A DNA stretch of 27,306 bases from CALBLZ01 sp041917855 (GCA_041917855.1 JAYRWT010000040.1:1-27306); one strand, 5' to 3'; counted from the first letter of the stretch, positions 15,575 to 22,747 are shown. Numbers and translations are program-made. The notes: generated by a model not told the origin, from the sequence alone.

Positions 15575-17399
15575 GCTTTTTCTGTGGCTTAGCTACTTCT
15601 CCTTCTGGCGTGCTGAGGCCAATGCTGTAGGCAGCTACGTAGGTCTGGTAGAGCTCTTTCCAATCAAAGTGCTGGACTAGGTCGTAGGCAGCCATTCTCA
15701 TACTTAGGCGCTCTCGATCGCGGGTGCGCAGATGGCGCTCGAGCATTTCAGTGAGGGCCTGAAGCACAACATCATCCGAAAGACCTTCACGTTTGAGCGG
15801 AATAGCACCCTTACTCTCTGGGTAGCGACTCTGAATCGCCAGGCCAAATCCGGCTAGATCACTGGTAACGGCCGGCACACCCATGGCTAGGCTTTCCATT
15901 GGCGTGTAGCCCCATGGCTCATAGAGAGATGGGAATACACCTAGGTCACAACCAGCTACTAGGTCGTAGAGACTCTGGCGGAAGAGCTGATCAAAGCCAT
16001 CGAGATACGTAGGTACTAGAACCACCTTTACCCGGTCTTCTTCTCGGTTCTCTAGACCAAATTTGCGACAGCAGGTGAGCATGCCATCGTGTTCAGGATC
16101 ACCTAGGTCGTACGGGCTAACCGGAACTGCTTCATACTTGGGTAGACGGACTAAAATCTGGTCTATGTCGCTACGTAGACTCTTAGGTAGGAGGCGGGTA
16201 TCGGTAGAGGAGATGCCCTCGTTTGTCCAAAGGTGGCGGTAGAGCTCTAGGTGCTGTAACTCGGCCATCTCACGCAGCATGCGGGAAATGTGGTGACGGG
16301 CGGCCAGCTGGAAGGAAACCTCTGGGCGCAAGCGGCGAGCATCACCCGGTACAAATAGGAAGGCAACAATAGTGGAGTCAGAATCCTCAGACTTGAGTTT
16401 AGTGTTGAGCTCGCCTAGCGACTGCAGGTATAGGTCATAGCCTTTGTTGTGCAGCTCATACCTGCCCATGGTGAACTGGTAGGTTGTACGATGCAGATTA
16501 AACTGGTAGCTCGGGAAAAAGTAGGCGGTGACAAACTCATGAAGCTTTTGGCGCATAGCCTTATGCTTTACACAAAGCTCGTCAAAAGCCGGAAACATGG
16601 TGCTGTCTAGGCCGTTCTCGGTAATCAGGGTAGGAGTACGCTTTAAGAATGCAGTTGCTTCTCGACCAGTCAAATCACTTACCGTAGTAAAGACTGTACT
16701 CAGGTTTGCGGCGATAGCCTCTAGCTGGTGCTTAGTGACCACGTTGTATTTTTTGGCAGCCTCATCTGGATTGACCGAATCAATGTTGGTGTAGATATCG
16801 GTGCCTTGAGCAGTGAGGGCACGACCTAGTACGGTGGCATGGGTAGTAAAGGTAGTTTTAATTGCGCTGGCGCCATCAAGCGATAGGGTCATAAAGGTAC
16901 CAGCTGTCCACCACTCATGGCCATGAAAAATCAGCTGCTTGTCGGCAAAGTTGCGGTGCATTGCCTGGAGCAGTTTTGCAACCGCAATTGACCACACGAG
17001 GGGCTGGCCAATATCCCAGTAATCTATGCCAAGAGTTTCAATGCCAAACTTCTCCCAAAAGCGACCCTTGTAGCTATCAAGCTGGGGGAGCAGTCCTTCA
17101 AAACTGAGCAGAATGGTGGTAGGGTCACCATCGGTAATCCAAGTGCCAAAGTGAAAGCCAATTCCCTGCCCAGCAAGCTCATCGCGCACAGGCTGCCAAG
17201 GCTCAGGAACATCGGTTTCGTGGAAAGCAGGGTTCTGTGAAAGGTAAGGACCAACGCATACATAGTTGTCGGCAAAAGCCTGCTGCGCACGCACAATCTT
17301 GCTGGCTAGGACAGTATGGATCCCACCAATCTTATTGCAGACCTCCCAGGTTGCCTCACAGAGAAAGGCGTTCTCAGGTAGCGTGCGTTCAGTTGCCAT
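15564..17399 (-). CDS. GT3-family glycogen synthase (eukaryote-type)
   Basis: A 611-residue glycosyltransferase of GT3, the fungal/animal glycogen synthase family, not the GT5 GlgA usual in bacteria. The N-terminus FLCEATWEVCNKIGGIHTVL is the GT3 hallmark (E-x-x-W-E-V-x-N-K-x-G-G-I). Other features are FHGHEWWTAGTF, TTHATVLGRAL, NGLD, and YEPWGYTPMESLAMGVPAVTSDLAGFG with the catalytic E-x7-E. Known GT3 enzymes use UDP-glucose, which fits with GalU in the window and no visible ADP-glucose pyrophosphorylase gene. An Arg-rich RTRDRERLS near the C-terminus resembles part of the glucose-6-phosphate-sensing arginine cluster. The start at 17399 (MATERT) is chosen because it follows the upstream stop by one base (TAA-G-ATG); 17423 would overlap that gene. 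Confidence 0.9.
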   Translation of the reverse strand: MATERTLPENAFLCEATWEVCNKIGGIHTVLASKIVRAQQAFADNYVCVGPYLSQNPAFHETDVPEPWQPVRDELAGQGIGFHFGTWITDGDPTTILLSFEGLLPQLDSYKGRFWEKFGIETLGIDYWDIGQPLVWSIAVAKLLQAMHRNFADKQLIFHGHEWWTAGTFMTLSLDGASAIKTTFTTHATVLGRALTAQGTDIYTNIDSVNPDEAAKKYNVVTKHQLEAIAANLSTVFTTVSDLTGREATAFLKRTPTLITENGLDSTMFPAFDELCVKHKAMRQKLHEFVTAYFFPSYQFNLHRTTYQFTMGRYELHNKGYDLYLQSLGELNTKLKSEDSDSTIVAFLFVPGDARRLRPEVSFQLAARHHISRMLREMAELQHLELYRHLWTNEGISSTDTRLLPKSLRSDIDQILVRLPKYEAVPVSPYDLGDPEHDGMLTCCRKFGLENREEDRVKVVLVPTYLDGFDQLFRQSLYDLVAGCDLGVFPSLYEPWGYTPMESLAMGVPAVTSDLAGFGLAIQSRYPESKGAIPLKREGLSDDVVLQALTEMLERHLRTRDRERLSMRMAAYDLVQHFDWKELYQTYVAAYSIGLSTPEGEVAKPQKKHAH

Positions 17400-17400
17400 C

Positions 17401-17751
17401 TTAGGCTGCCTCTTGGTGCTCAACCGGCATGTTCACTGCGTTCTCAATCTGGGTAGAGGTAAACAGTGTGCCGCGGATAAACTTTTCAATAGTAATTACC
17501 ATGCGCAGTGGGGTGGCATTCTGACGAAGCTTTTCAGCAAAACCTCCTTCTTCAAACACTCCTTCTACCCAAGCTGCAAAGTCATTCTTGTGCTCATTTA
17601 CATGAGTGTGGAATACCTCTGGCTCGCTCAGGTTGATGGCGGTTACCAAATCTTCCAGACTGAATAGCTTGTCTCCGTTGCACAGGACAAACGACTTTTC
17701 CTCTGGAACTCTAAAGTGGCGCTTGTCGTCCACGCCTTCAAGTAGACCCAT
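17401..17751 (-). CDS. DUF5752-like small protein, first gene of the glycogen synthase operon
   Basis: A 116-residue soluble protein. FVLCNGDKLFSLEDLVTAIN, then the histidine-rich HTHVNEHKNDFAAWVEGVF and LAEKLR-like EKLRQN, are reminiscent of the DUF5752 family (a H-V-N...NDF-x-x-W core), a family of unknown function; this call is from memory of the pattern and is moderate. It is followed one base later by the GT3 synthase, so it probably acts with or regulates that enzyme. The C-terminal 40 residues (VITIEKFIRGTLF) may be a separate strand-helix element. AAAGGAGGA lies only 2 nt before ATG. A canonical promoter and a leader of about 73 nt precede it, unlike the leaderless genes nearby. Confidence 0.72.
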   Translation of the reverse strand: MGLLEGVDDKRHFRVPEEKSFVLCNGDKLFSLEDLVTAINLSEPEVFHTHVNEHKNDFAAWVEGVFEEGGFAEKLRQNATPLRMVITIEKFIRGTLFTSTQIENAVNMPVEHQEAA

Positions 17752-17830
17752 ACTCCTCCTTTGGGTGGCTCGTGTGGGGCGAGCAACTCTGTTACGTTTT
17801 GTTTAACTTTATGAACAAATGTACAACTCT

Positions 17831-17859
17831 ATTATATGCCGCCTCTCGACAAAGGACAA
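17831..17859 (-). promoter_or_regulatory. promoter of the DUF5752-like / GT3 / GH133 operon
   Basis: TTGTCC (minus strand, 17859-17854), 17-bp spacer, TATAAT (17836-17831). Transcription would start near 17824, giving a leader of about 73 nt. The leader contains the hairpin GCTCG-CCCCACA-CGAGC just before the Shine-Dalgarno sequence AAAGGAGGA (17762-17754), which could modulate access to it. Confidence 0.7.
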
Positions 17860-17874
17860 GATTTAAGGTAAACT
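17846..17874 (+). promoter_or_regulatory. rightward promoter upstream of the 186-aa protein gene
   Basis: TCGACA (17846-17851), exactly 17 bp, TAAACT (17869-17874). It overlaps the divergent promoter's -35 region, so RNA polymerase could not occupy both at once. Transcription would start near 17881. Confidence 0.5.
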
Positions 17875-17889
17875 GCTTGTACATTCTCG

Positions 17890-17942
17890 GCAGGAAGCAC
17901 CTGCTCAAGGAGGAGTGGCGCGGGCTAGGCTCGCGCATTTTG
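17890..17942 (+). other. structured leader with two hairpins flanking a Shine-Dalgarno sequence
   Basis: GCAGG-AAGCA-CCTGC (17890-17904) and an 8-bp hairpin GCGCGGGC-TAG-GCTCGCGC (17918-17936, one G-U pair) followed by ATTTTG flank AAGGAGGA at 17907-17914. The second hairpin with its short T-run resembles an attenuator. It also separates the Shine-Dalgarno site from the ATG at 17948 by 33 nt, or about 14 nt if the hairpin is folded. Regulation is inference. Confidence 0.4.
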
Positions 17943-17947
17943 TACCA

Positions 17948-18505
17948 ATGATCGTTAAAATTCCGAGGCCCAGCATTGGGCCATTACAACACAACCGAGT
18001 TGGCAAGGAAGCCCTGCAAGGTCTGATTGCACAACTACCACCTCGTAGTATTCGCCTAAATCCAGAGCTACAGACAAGAGCTTGGGAAATTGAAGCCACA
18101 CCAGACTTGGTCGCTTTGCACAATTACCCCAACTTGTCCGTCATGCTGGACACGCGTAAGCCGTACCCCGAAGGGTACGTTCTCTCCGCAGTTGCTCCCT
18201 GGCACCTCCTACACTGCTTGGAGGAGCTGCGCCGCAGCTACGAGCTCGCTCCGAGCTCGCCGCCACATAGCTGGATCTTTAGATCGTGCTTAGTGCGGTT
18301 TGGGGAGTGGCATGCCCATGGTAAGTTTTACCCCAAGATCTACCATGACAAAGATGGCTTTGGGCTCGGCTATGTTAGCAGCGGCTATGCGGATGATGCT
18401 GTGAGCTCTCGCTCAAACAGTGTGTGGGCGGAGTTTCCGGCTTCGCCGATCTTGGCCCCCACAGAGGTTGTGCCAAGCACACGAGCCGTTCTGGTCGAGG
18501 CTTGA
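17948..18505 (+). CDS. protein of unknown function
   Basis: A protein of about 185 residues with no transmembrane helix or signal peptide. Visible features are a Pro-rich start (VKIPRPSIGPL), WEIEATPDLVALHNYPN, a central VAPWHLLHCLEELRRSYEL helix, and an aromatic/His-rich stretch FGEWHAHGKFYPKIYHDKDGF that could bind a metal or nucleic acid. No family is recognised. A GTG at 17915 would add 11 residues but sits one base after the Shine-Dalgarno sequence and overlaps the leader hairpin, so ATG 17948 is preferred with modest confidence. Codon use is richer in GC-ending codons than in the glycan genes, a possible sign of transfer. Confidence 0.55.
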   Translation: MIVKIPRPSIGPLQHNRVGKEALQGLIAQLPPRSIRLNPELQTRAWEIEATPDLVALHNYPNLSVMLDTRKPYPEGYVLSAVAPWHLLHCLEELRRSYELAPSSPPHSWIFRSCLVRFGEWHAHGKFYPKIYHDKDGFGLGYVSSGYADDAVSSRSNSVWAEFPASPILAPTEVVPSTRAVLVEA

Positions 18506-18565
18506 TAGGTGGTACTAGGGTAAAATACCGGCACATGCCTAGTAGTAGGAGTTAGCCAACAACAA

Positions 18566-18697
18566 ATGGCTGAATGCCACGAGGAAGCTTGTTGCGCATT
18601 TGAAAAATTCCTTCTTCCTATGCAAGCTAATGCGTGGAGAAGAAAAACTGGAGAGCAGTTGGCCTGGCGGCTAGCTGCTCTTTTTTGCTGCCGCTGA
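18566..18697 (+). CDS. possible 43-residue Cys/Trp-containing small protein
   Basis: A short frame, MAECHEEACCAFEKF...AWRRKTGEQLAWRLAALFCCR, with five cysteines, a histidine and two tryptophans, and an amphipathic AWRRKTGEQLAWRLAAL helix. TAAAAT at 18521-18526 and AGGAG at 18547-18551 (14 nt before ATG, rather far) could drive it. It overlaps the last bases of the convergent GH57 gene and contains the terminator-like hairpin at 18652-18686, which argues against it or suggests the hairpin has another role. Conservation has not been tested. It could equally be the untranslated 3' end of the preceding gene. Confidence 0.25.
   Translation: MAECHEEACCAFEKFLLPMQANAWRRKTGEQLAWRLAALFCCR
18652..18686 (+). 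terminator. rho-independent terminator, rightward
   Basis: AGAGCAG (18652-18658) pairs with CTGCTCT (18675-18681), with partial extra pairing through GGCC and GGC in the loop, followed by six T (18681-18686). It would end transcription from the 186-aa gene about 150 nt past its stop. The T-run lies in the lysine/serine-coding tail of the convergent GH57 gene. Confidence 0.6.
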
Positions 18698-19990
18698 TTT
18701 TTTGGCCAGAAGCTTTTTGAGAGAAGGCTTTTTTTCTTGCTTCTTTTCTATTGTCTCGGCGGAGGTAACGTCTATGTGCACACTGCGTCCCGCTGTTTTT
18801 TTGGCTGGGTGCTCTTTTAGTCGTATCTCTAGATCAGTAAGAATGTTGCTCATGATCACATATGAATCGTGGGGAGAATCATATACCGAGAAGTACTTGT
18901 GGACATCGCCGTCTGACCAGTACTTAGTACACATATAATAGAAGTGATCCGAGGTCTGCAGCTTACGCCACTGATGCAGCAAATGCTCGTCATTGAGTGA
19001 CTTGAGCTCATTCTCAAATTTATAGACCCAGGCAATGGCGTTGTCCTGCATGGGATTACCGAGCCAAGCGGATAGATCGCGCTCGGTATCTGCCCACGAG
19101 ATAGAATCGGGGATGTCAATTTTGGCAAGGCTTGGGGTGGCGGCAATAACCTCACTTGGTGTAGCAAAGCCAAACTGCGGGTGGCGCCAAATAGCTTCTG
19201 GCAGAGAGCGGAAGAAGTCAAAAATACCGGTGTCTTCCCATTGGTGCTCACCAATAGTTTCGTAGTCCATGAATAGATTAATGGTGTCGGCAGCGCCATC
19301 TGTTTCATGTACCCACTTGGCAAACTTCTCCGAAGTCAGTGGCCAACCGCTCCAGCTACGTTGACTAAAGCGAAAGGCAATATCGTCAGATAGTTTGTAG
19401 TTCTTTAGCAGTAGCTTCATGCCGCGGCCATTGAACGGCTCGTAAACAAAGTTTGGGCTGCGCCAAGCCAGGATTCTATCTACGCCCTCGGTGAGCATGC
19501 CAGCAAAGCCCATGTCTTCAACCATGTCGGCAATGCCGTTACTGTAGATAAGCTCGGTATTACGGAAGATGTGGGGAGTAACACCAAAGTAGTGCTGGGT
19601 GGTGCGGCGGTGCAGCTCTACCTGCTCACGAAACTCTGTAGGATTAAACAGAGCAGCTAGGGAGTGGTAGTAGGTCTCGGTTAAAAGCTCAACATGACCG
19701 GTAGCTACCAGTCTCTGGAAGCTATCCAGAACTTCAGGGGTATATTCTGCAAACTGCTCCAAGGCCACACCTGAGATGCTATACGCAATCTTAAACGCGC
19801 CGTTGTAGCGTTGAATAAGCTCTAGCATCAGGGCGTTAGCTGGTAGGTAGCACTTATCCGCAACCTTGCGACAGATCTCGCGGTTTTTAGCTTCGTCAAA
19901 ATATTCACCAGATTCACCAATATCAAACACACGGTAGTGACGCATGCGGTACGGTTGGTGTACCTGAAAGTAAAAGCAAATATTTGGCAT
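18671..19990 (-). CDS. GH57-family glycoside hydrolase (alpha-amylase / glucanotransferase type)
   Basis: A 439-residue GH57 enzyme. The five conserved regions can be followed: FQVHQPYR (10-14 region), GHVELLTETYYHSL (98-111), RNTELIYSN with the nucleophile E146, and LFMDYETIGEHQW with the general acid/base D242. Length suits the intracellular alpha-amylase group rather than the longer GH57 branching enzymes, but branching or 4-alpha-glucanotransferase activity cannot be excluded. There is no signal peptide. After the barrel the last 25 or so residues form an unusual Lys-rich tail (KKPSLKKLLAKKSAAAKKSS). The start codon follows the GT4 stop directly (TAG-ATG), so the pair is coupled and probably works on the same alpha-glucan. 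Confidence 0.88.
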   Translation of the reverse strand: MPNICFYFQVHQPYRMRHYRVFDIGESGEYFDEAKNREICRKVADKCYLPANALMLELIQRYNGAFKIAYSISGVALEQFAEYTPEVLDSFQRLVATGHVELLTETYYHSLAALFNPTEFREQVELHRRTTQHYFGVTPHIFRNTELIYSNGIADMVEDMGFAGMLTEGVDRILAWRSPNFVYEPFNGRGMKLLLKNYKLSDDIAFRFSQRSWSGWPLTSEKFAKWVHETDGAADTINLFMDYETIGEHQWEDTGIFDFFRSLPEAIWRHPQFGFATPSEVIAATPSLAKIDIPDSISWADTERDLSAWLGNPMQDNAIAWVYKFENELKSLNDEHLLHQWRKLQTSDHFYYMCTKYWSDGDVHKYFSVYDSPHDSYVIMSNILTDLEIRLKEHPAKKTAGRSVHIDVTSAETIEKKQEKKPSLKKLLAKKSAAAKKSS

Positions 19991-21274
19991 CTAGGCGTGA
20001 CTTAGCTTGTGGCTGTGAATCACGTCTTGGTAGACATCACGCATAACCTGAGCAGCTTGGGTCCAGGTTAGATTGAGTAGATCATTTTTGCCGCCTGCAA
20101 TTAGCTGGTGCTTGGCGTGCGGGTCGTGCAGTACATGTAGTACCGATTTGGCCATGTTGTGCACATCCCAGAAATCAACCTTGATAATGTTATTAGATAC
20201 CTCTGCTACACCGCTCTGCTTTGAAACAATAACTGGTGTACCGTTCTGCATGGCCTCAAGGGCTACAATACCGAATGGTTCAGATACCGATGGCATAACA
20301 AATACGTCTGCTAGCTGGTAGGCGCGGTCAACGTCGCTACCGCGCAAGAAACTGCTGAATAGAATGGTGCCGGTGAGGCCGAGCTTGGCAGATTCTTCAA
20401 TCATGCGCTTCTCCATATCGCCACTACCAACCATTACAAACCTCACATTTGGATCGTGCTTGTGCACCTCGTTTGCGAGCTGCACAAAGTAGTCTGGGCC
20501 TTTTTGCATGGTTAGACGACCCATAAAGAGTACGATCTTGTGGTGCTTTTTAATCTCTGCCAGATCGAACTGCTTTGGCTGCTTTTTGTTTGGGATGCCG
20601 TTATAAACAACCGAAATCTTAGAGCGAGGTACGCCGTAGTACTTATGCACCACTTCCTTGGTGTAGTGACTAACCGCTACCACGCGATCGGCGGCATTTA
20701 AGCCGGCGCGCTCAATGGCGATAATGCGTGGATCTCCGTGTTCGCCACAGCGGTCGTACTCGGTAGCGTGAATTTGCGCGATGAACGGCGTGTGGCGACC
20801 ATCGGCTGCAGCAACCTTGCGAGCGGCCATGCCGCCATAGTAGGTGAACCAGTCGTGAGCGTGAATAACGTTGAAATGTGGGTGCTTCTTAGCAATTTTA
20901 GCAGCGGTAGTAGCGTACCAGGTTGCCTGGGCGTGTGGGGAAACAGGAACGTGGCCCTGAAAGTGCTCGACAAGTAGGCGCTGCTGTTCGCCAACAGCAA
21001 GTTTTGCGCCATACGCTAGCTGACGCACAATTTCTTCCTCGCTCATGTCGGTACGCGCAAGGAGCTGTTTAATAACATCGTCACTGGCGTAATCGGCTGC
21101 ACTGACCACGCTCATGTGATCGTAGGTGGTGTCACCGAAAGTCTTTGGCAGTACAAAATTGATAGCAACACCATGTTCACTCAATCCCTCGGTCAAGCCT
21201 AAACAGGCGGTTCCTAGTCCGCCTGAATTCCAGGGAGGTAACTCCCAGCCCAGCATGAGAACGTTGATTGCCAC
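19991..21274 (-). CDS. GT4-family glycosyltransferase (glycogen synthase-like)
   Basis: A 427-residue GT-B enzyme. The N-terminal domain has LMLGWELPPWNSGGLGTACLG (acceptor/donor Gly loop) and FNVIHAHDWFTYYGG; the C-terminal domain has VLFMGRLTMQKGPDYFV, VGSGDMEKRM and the donor-site SVSEPFGIVALEAMQNGTPV (E-x7-E). It resembles GT4 enzymes found beside GH57 genes, thought to extend alpha-1,4-glucans from NDP-glucose; the donor is not known. GTG at 21274 is chosen because the first beta strand (AINVLMLGW) needs it; the next Met would remove that strand. AAGGA abuts the GTG. TTGCGT-17 bp-TATAGT at 21348-21320 is a possible promoter. It is the first gene of a coupled pair with GH57. Confidence 0.88.
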   Translation of the reverse strand: MAINVLMLGWELPPWNSGGLGTACLGLTEGLSEHGVAINFVLPKTFGDTTYDHMSVVSAADYASDDVIKQLLARTDMSEEEIVRQLAYGAKLAVGEQQRLLVEHFQGHVPVSPHAQATWYATTAAKIAKKHPHFNVIHAHDWFTYYGGMAARKVAAADGRHTPFIAQIHATEYDRCGEHGDPRIIAIERAGLNAADRVVAVSHYTKEVVHKYYGVPRSKISVVYNGIPNKKQPKQFDLAEIKKHHKIVLFMGRLTMQKGPDYFVQLANEVHKHDPNVRFVMVGSGDMEKRMIEESAKLGLTGTILFSSFLRGSDVDRAYQLADVFVMPSVSEPFGIVALEAMQNGTPVIVSKQSGVAEVSNNIIKVDFWDVHNMAKSVLHVLHDPHAKHQLIAGGKNDLLNLTWTQAAQVMRDVYQDVIHSHKLSHA

Positions 21275-21598
21275 TCCTTATATCCTTGCTACATTGTTGC
21301 CAAAATACCGTTTGCACTAACTATACGGAATACAAACCTGATACGCAAGATTAAGGATTATTTTTTAATCTGGTTACAGAAAGAGGGATGACAATTATGC
21401 CTTACAGAGCCATTTTTACAAAATGATGAACTACTTAAACATTATTCTTAATCTTAAGCAGATTGAAATGCACTGGGGAGGAATTTTGCCGAGCGGCGTC
21501 CGGCTACATCAGTGTTTTTCATGCCAATCTCACACTTGCCTTTGACGCAATGCGCTACACTAGCTACCATAAGATCACCTTACCCACCGTACTTGCAT
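21275..21598. other. AT-rich intergenic region, divergent promoters, no convincing gene
   Basis: The minus-strand promoter candidate (TTGCGT-17 bp-TATAGT, 21348-21320) serves the GT4 gene. A 9-bp inverted repeat AAGATTAAG/CTTAATCTT lies at 21347-21355 and 21447-21455. Around 21348-21371 there is a small hairpin with T-run (AGATTAA/TTAATCT). CACTG (21471-21475) and CAGTG (21510-21514) bracket a GC-rich stretch and are followed by five T, a terminator-like or structured-RNA shape. Short frames here (12 and 39 codons) look random. Confidence 0.4.
21542..21570 (+). promoter_or_regulatory. promoter of the 21599-22699 gene
   Basis: TTGACG (21542-21547), 17 bp, TACCAT (21565-21570), giving a start near 21577 and a 22-nt leader. 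TACACT at 21555-21560 is an alternative -10. The element supports starting the protein at 21599 rather than at the upstream GTG 21512. Confidence 0.45.
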
Positions 21599-22699
21599 AT
21601 GCGTATTCCCACATTTCTCTCCGGCGCACTCGCAGCTCTTGTGCTGCTAGCTGGCGCTACCCCTGCACTTGCAGGCAAGCCATTTCTTGATTCTGGTGCA
21701 CAGCTCGACACCAAGGATCCGTACAAGTCTGCCCAGGTTATACCGGATATTTCAGGCAATCGTGCAGTCTACGGAAAGCTGCAGGGTCAAACACCAGTTG
21801 ATATCTACACCTTCACACCAAAAGAAGACGGTGAGCAAACCTTTGGCCTACTTATTCGGCGTAGTGAGGTTCAAGAGCTTAGTGAGCCAACTCTTATTCT
21901 GATTGATCCTACCGATGCAACTACAGCCAAAGACCTAGGCATACCACTTCCAGGTCAGGAAAACGAGTACCACAGCGCCGTAATTAAGGCCACCGAAAAG
22001 AACGAAGATACCAAGGAGTTTCGTACCTACAACGAACCTGTACTCATGGAGCAGTTTGCCCTGGTTGCCGAGCAAGCTGTTACGCTTAAAAAAGACACAA
22101 AGTACTACTTAATCGTGCTTGATCCAGGTCAGCGTGCGCAGTACTACGCAATTCGTCTGGGCACCCAAAAAGCCTGGGCTTTTTCCGACTTCTTTAGTTC
22201 CTTTGGTTCATGGTGGAAGGTAAAGCTAGGTCTGTATGGCACAGATTCTGAGTTCTCCTTTAGTGTAAACAGCCTTGGCCTACTGCTTTTCTGGATTGGC
22301 TTCGCCCTGCTAATGGGAGTTTGGATGCTACACGGCTTGTTTGGTCTACTTTCAGTCAAGCAGCGCTCTGCGGCCTACCTACTGGTAAAGTTACAGCCAT
22401 ACGCTCGCTGTACCATATGGGCCACCCTCTGGTTCATGCTGGTAGGTGGCTACATTTATGTTCGCATGATGAGCTTTAGCGGTCTGGTGTTCCTGCTCAC
22501 CTTGCTATTTGTCTACACACTCGTTGTTATGCTGATTACTACCTTCAAGCTCTCACCACGTCTCATGCGAGCCGAAGTGAGTAAGAAAGAAGCAGTACTA
22601 CCAAAGGACGACCAAAAGTTTTTCTACGTTACACTCATTTTAGGTAAACTCGGCCTCGTCGCCCTGCTCGTTTTCACCCTCATGCTGACTGCACGCTAG
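21599..22699 (+). CDS. exported polytopic membrane protein of unknown function
   Basis: A 366-residue protein. A signal peptide (FLSGALAALVLLAGATPALA) leads into an exported beta-rich domain of about 185 residues with GKLQGQTPVDIYTFTPKEDGEQTFGLLI, reminiscent of pre-peptidase-like beta-sandwich domains, but that is weak. Four hydrophobic helices follow (around 220-245, 275-300, 302-325 and 345-365) with short charged loops, and KKEAVLPKDDQKF precedes the last. No family is recognised. ATG 21599 gives a clean signal peptide; the 29 extra residues from GTG 21512 would not. A terminator follows 19 nt after the stop. Confidence 0.7.
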   Translation: MRIPTFLSGALAALVLLAGATPALAGKPFLDSGAQLDTKDPYKSAQVIPDISGNRAVYGKLQGQTPVDIYTFTPKEDGEQTFGLLIRRSEVQELSEPTLILIDPTDATTAKDLGIPLPGQENEYHSAVIKATEKNEDTKEFRTYNEPVLMEQFALVAEQAVTLKKDTKYYLIVLDPGQRAQYYAIRLGTQKAWAFSDFFSSFGSWWKVKLGLYGTDSEFSFSVNSLGLLLFWIGFALLMGVWMLHGLFGLLSVKQRSAAYLLVKLQPYARCTIWATLWFMLVGGYIYVRMMSFSGLVFLLTLLFVYTLVVMLITTFKLSPRLMRAEVSKKEAVLPKDDQKFFYVTLILGKLGLVALLVFTLMLTAR

Positions 22700-22718
22700 G
22701 CAAACACAGTGCCCACAC

Positions 22719-22747
22719 AAAACCCTTCCGTAGAGGAAGGGTTTTTT
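22719..22747. terminator. bidirectional rho-independent terminator
   Basis: AAAACCCTTCC (22719-22729) and GGAAGGGTTTT (22735-22745) form an 11-bp stem with a 5-nt loop, and six T follow on the plus strand (22742-22747). On the minus strand it also ends in TTTT, about 75 nt past the ferredoxin stop. Confidence 0.88.

Noticed and set aside
16597..16794. Open frames antisense to the GT3 and other glycan genes
   Set aside because: Shadow frames; the sense genes carry complete conserved motifs.
18566..18605. Resemblance of ACGAGGAAGC to the SRP RNA tip
   Set aside because: The characteristic GGAAGG-AGCAG asymmetric loop and flanking helix are absent.
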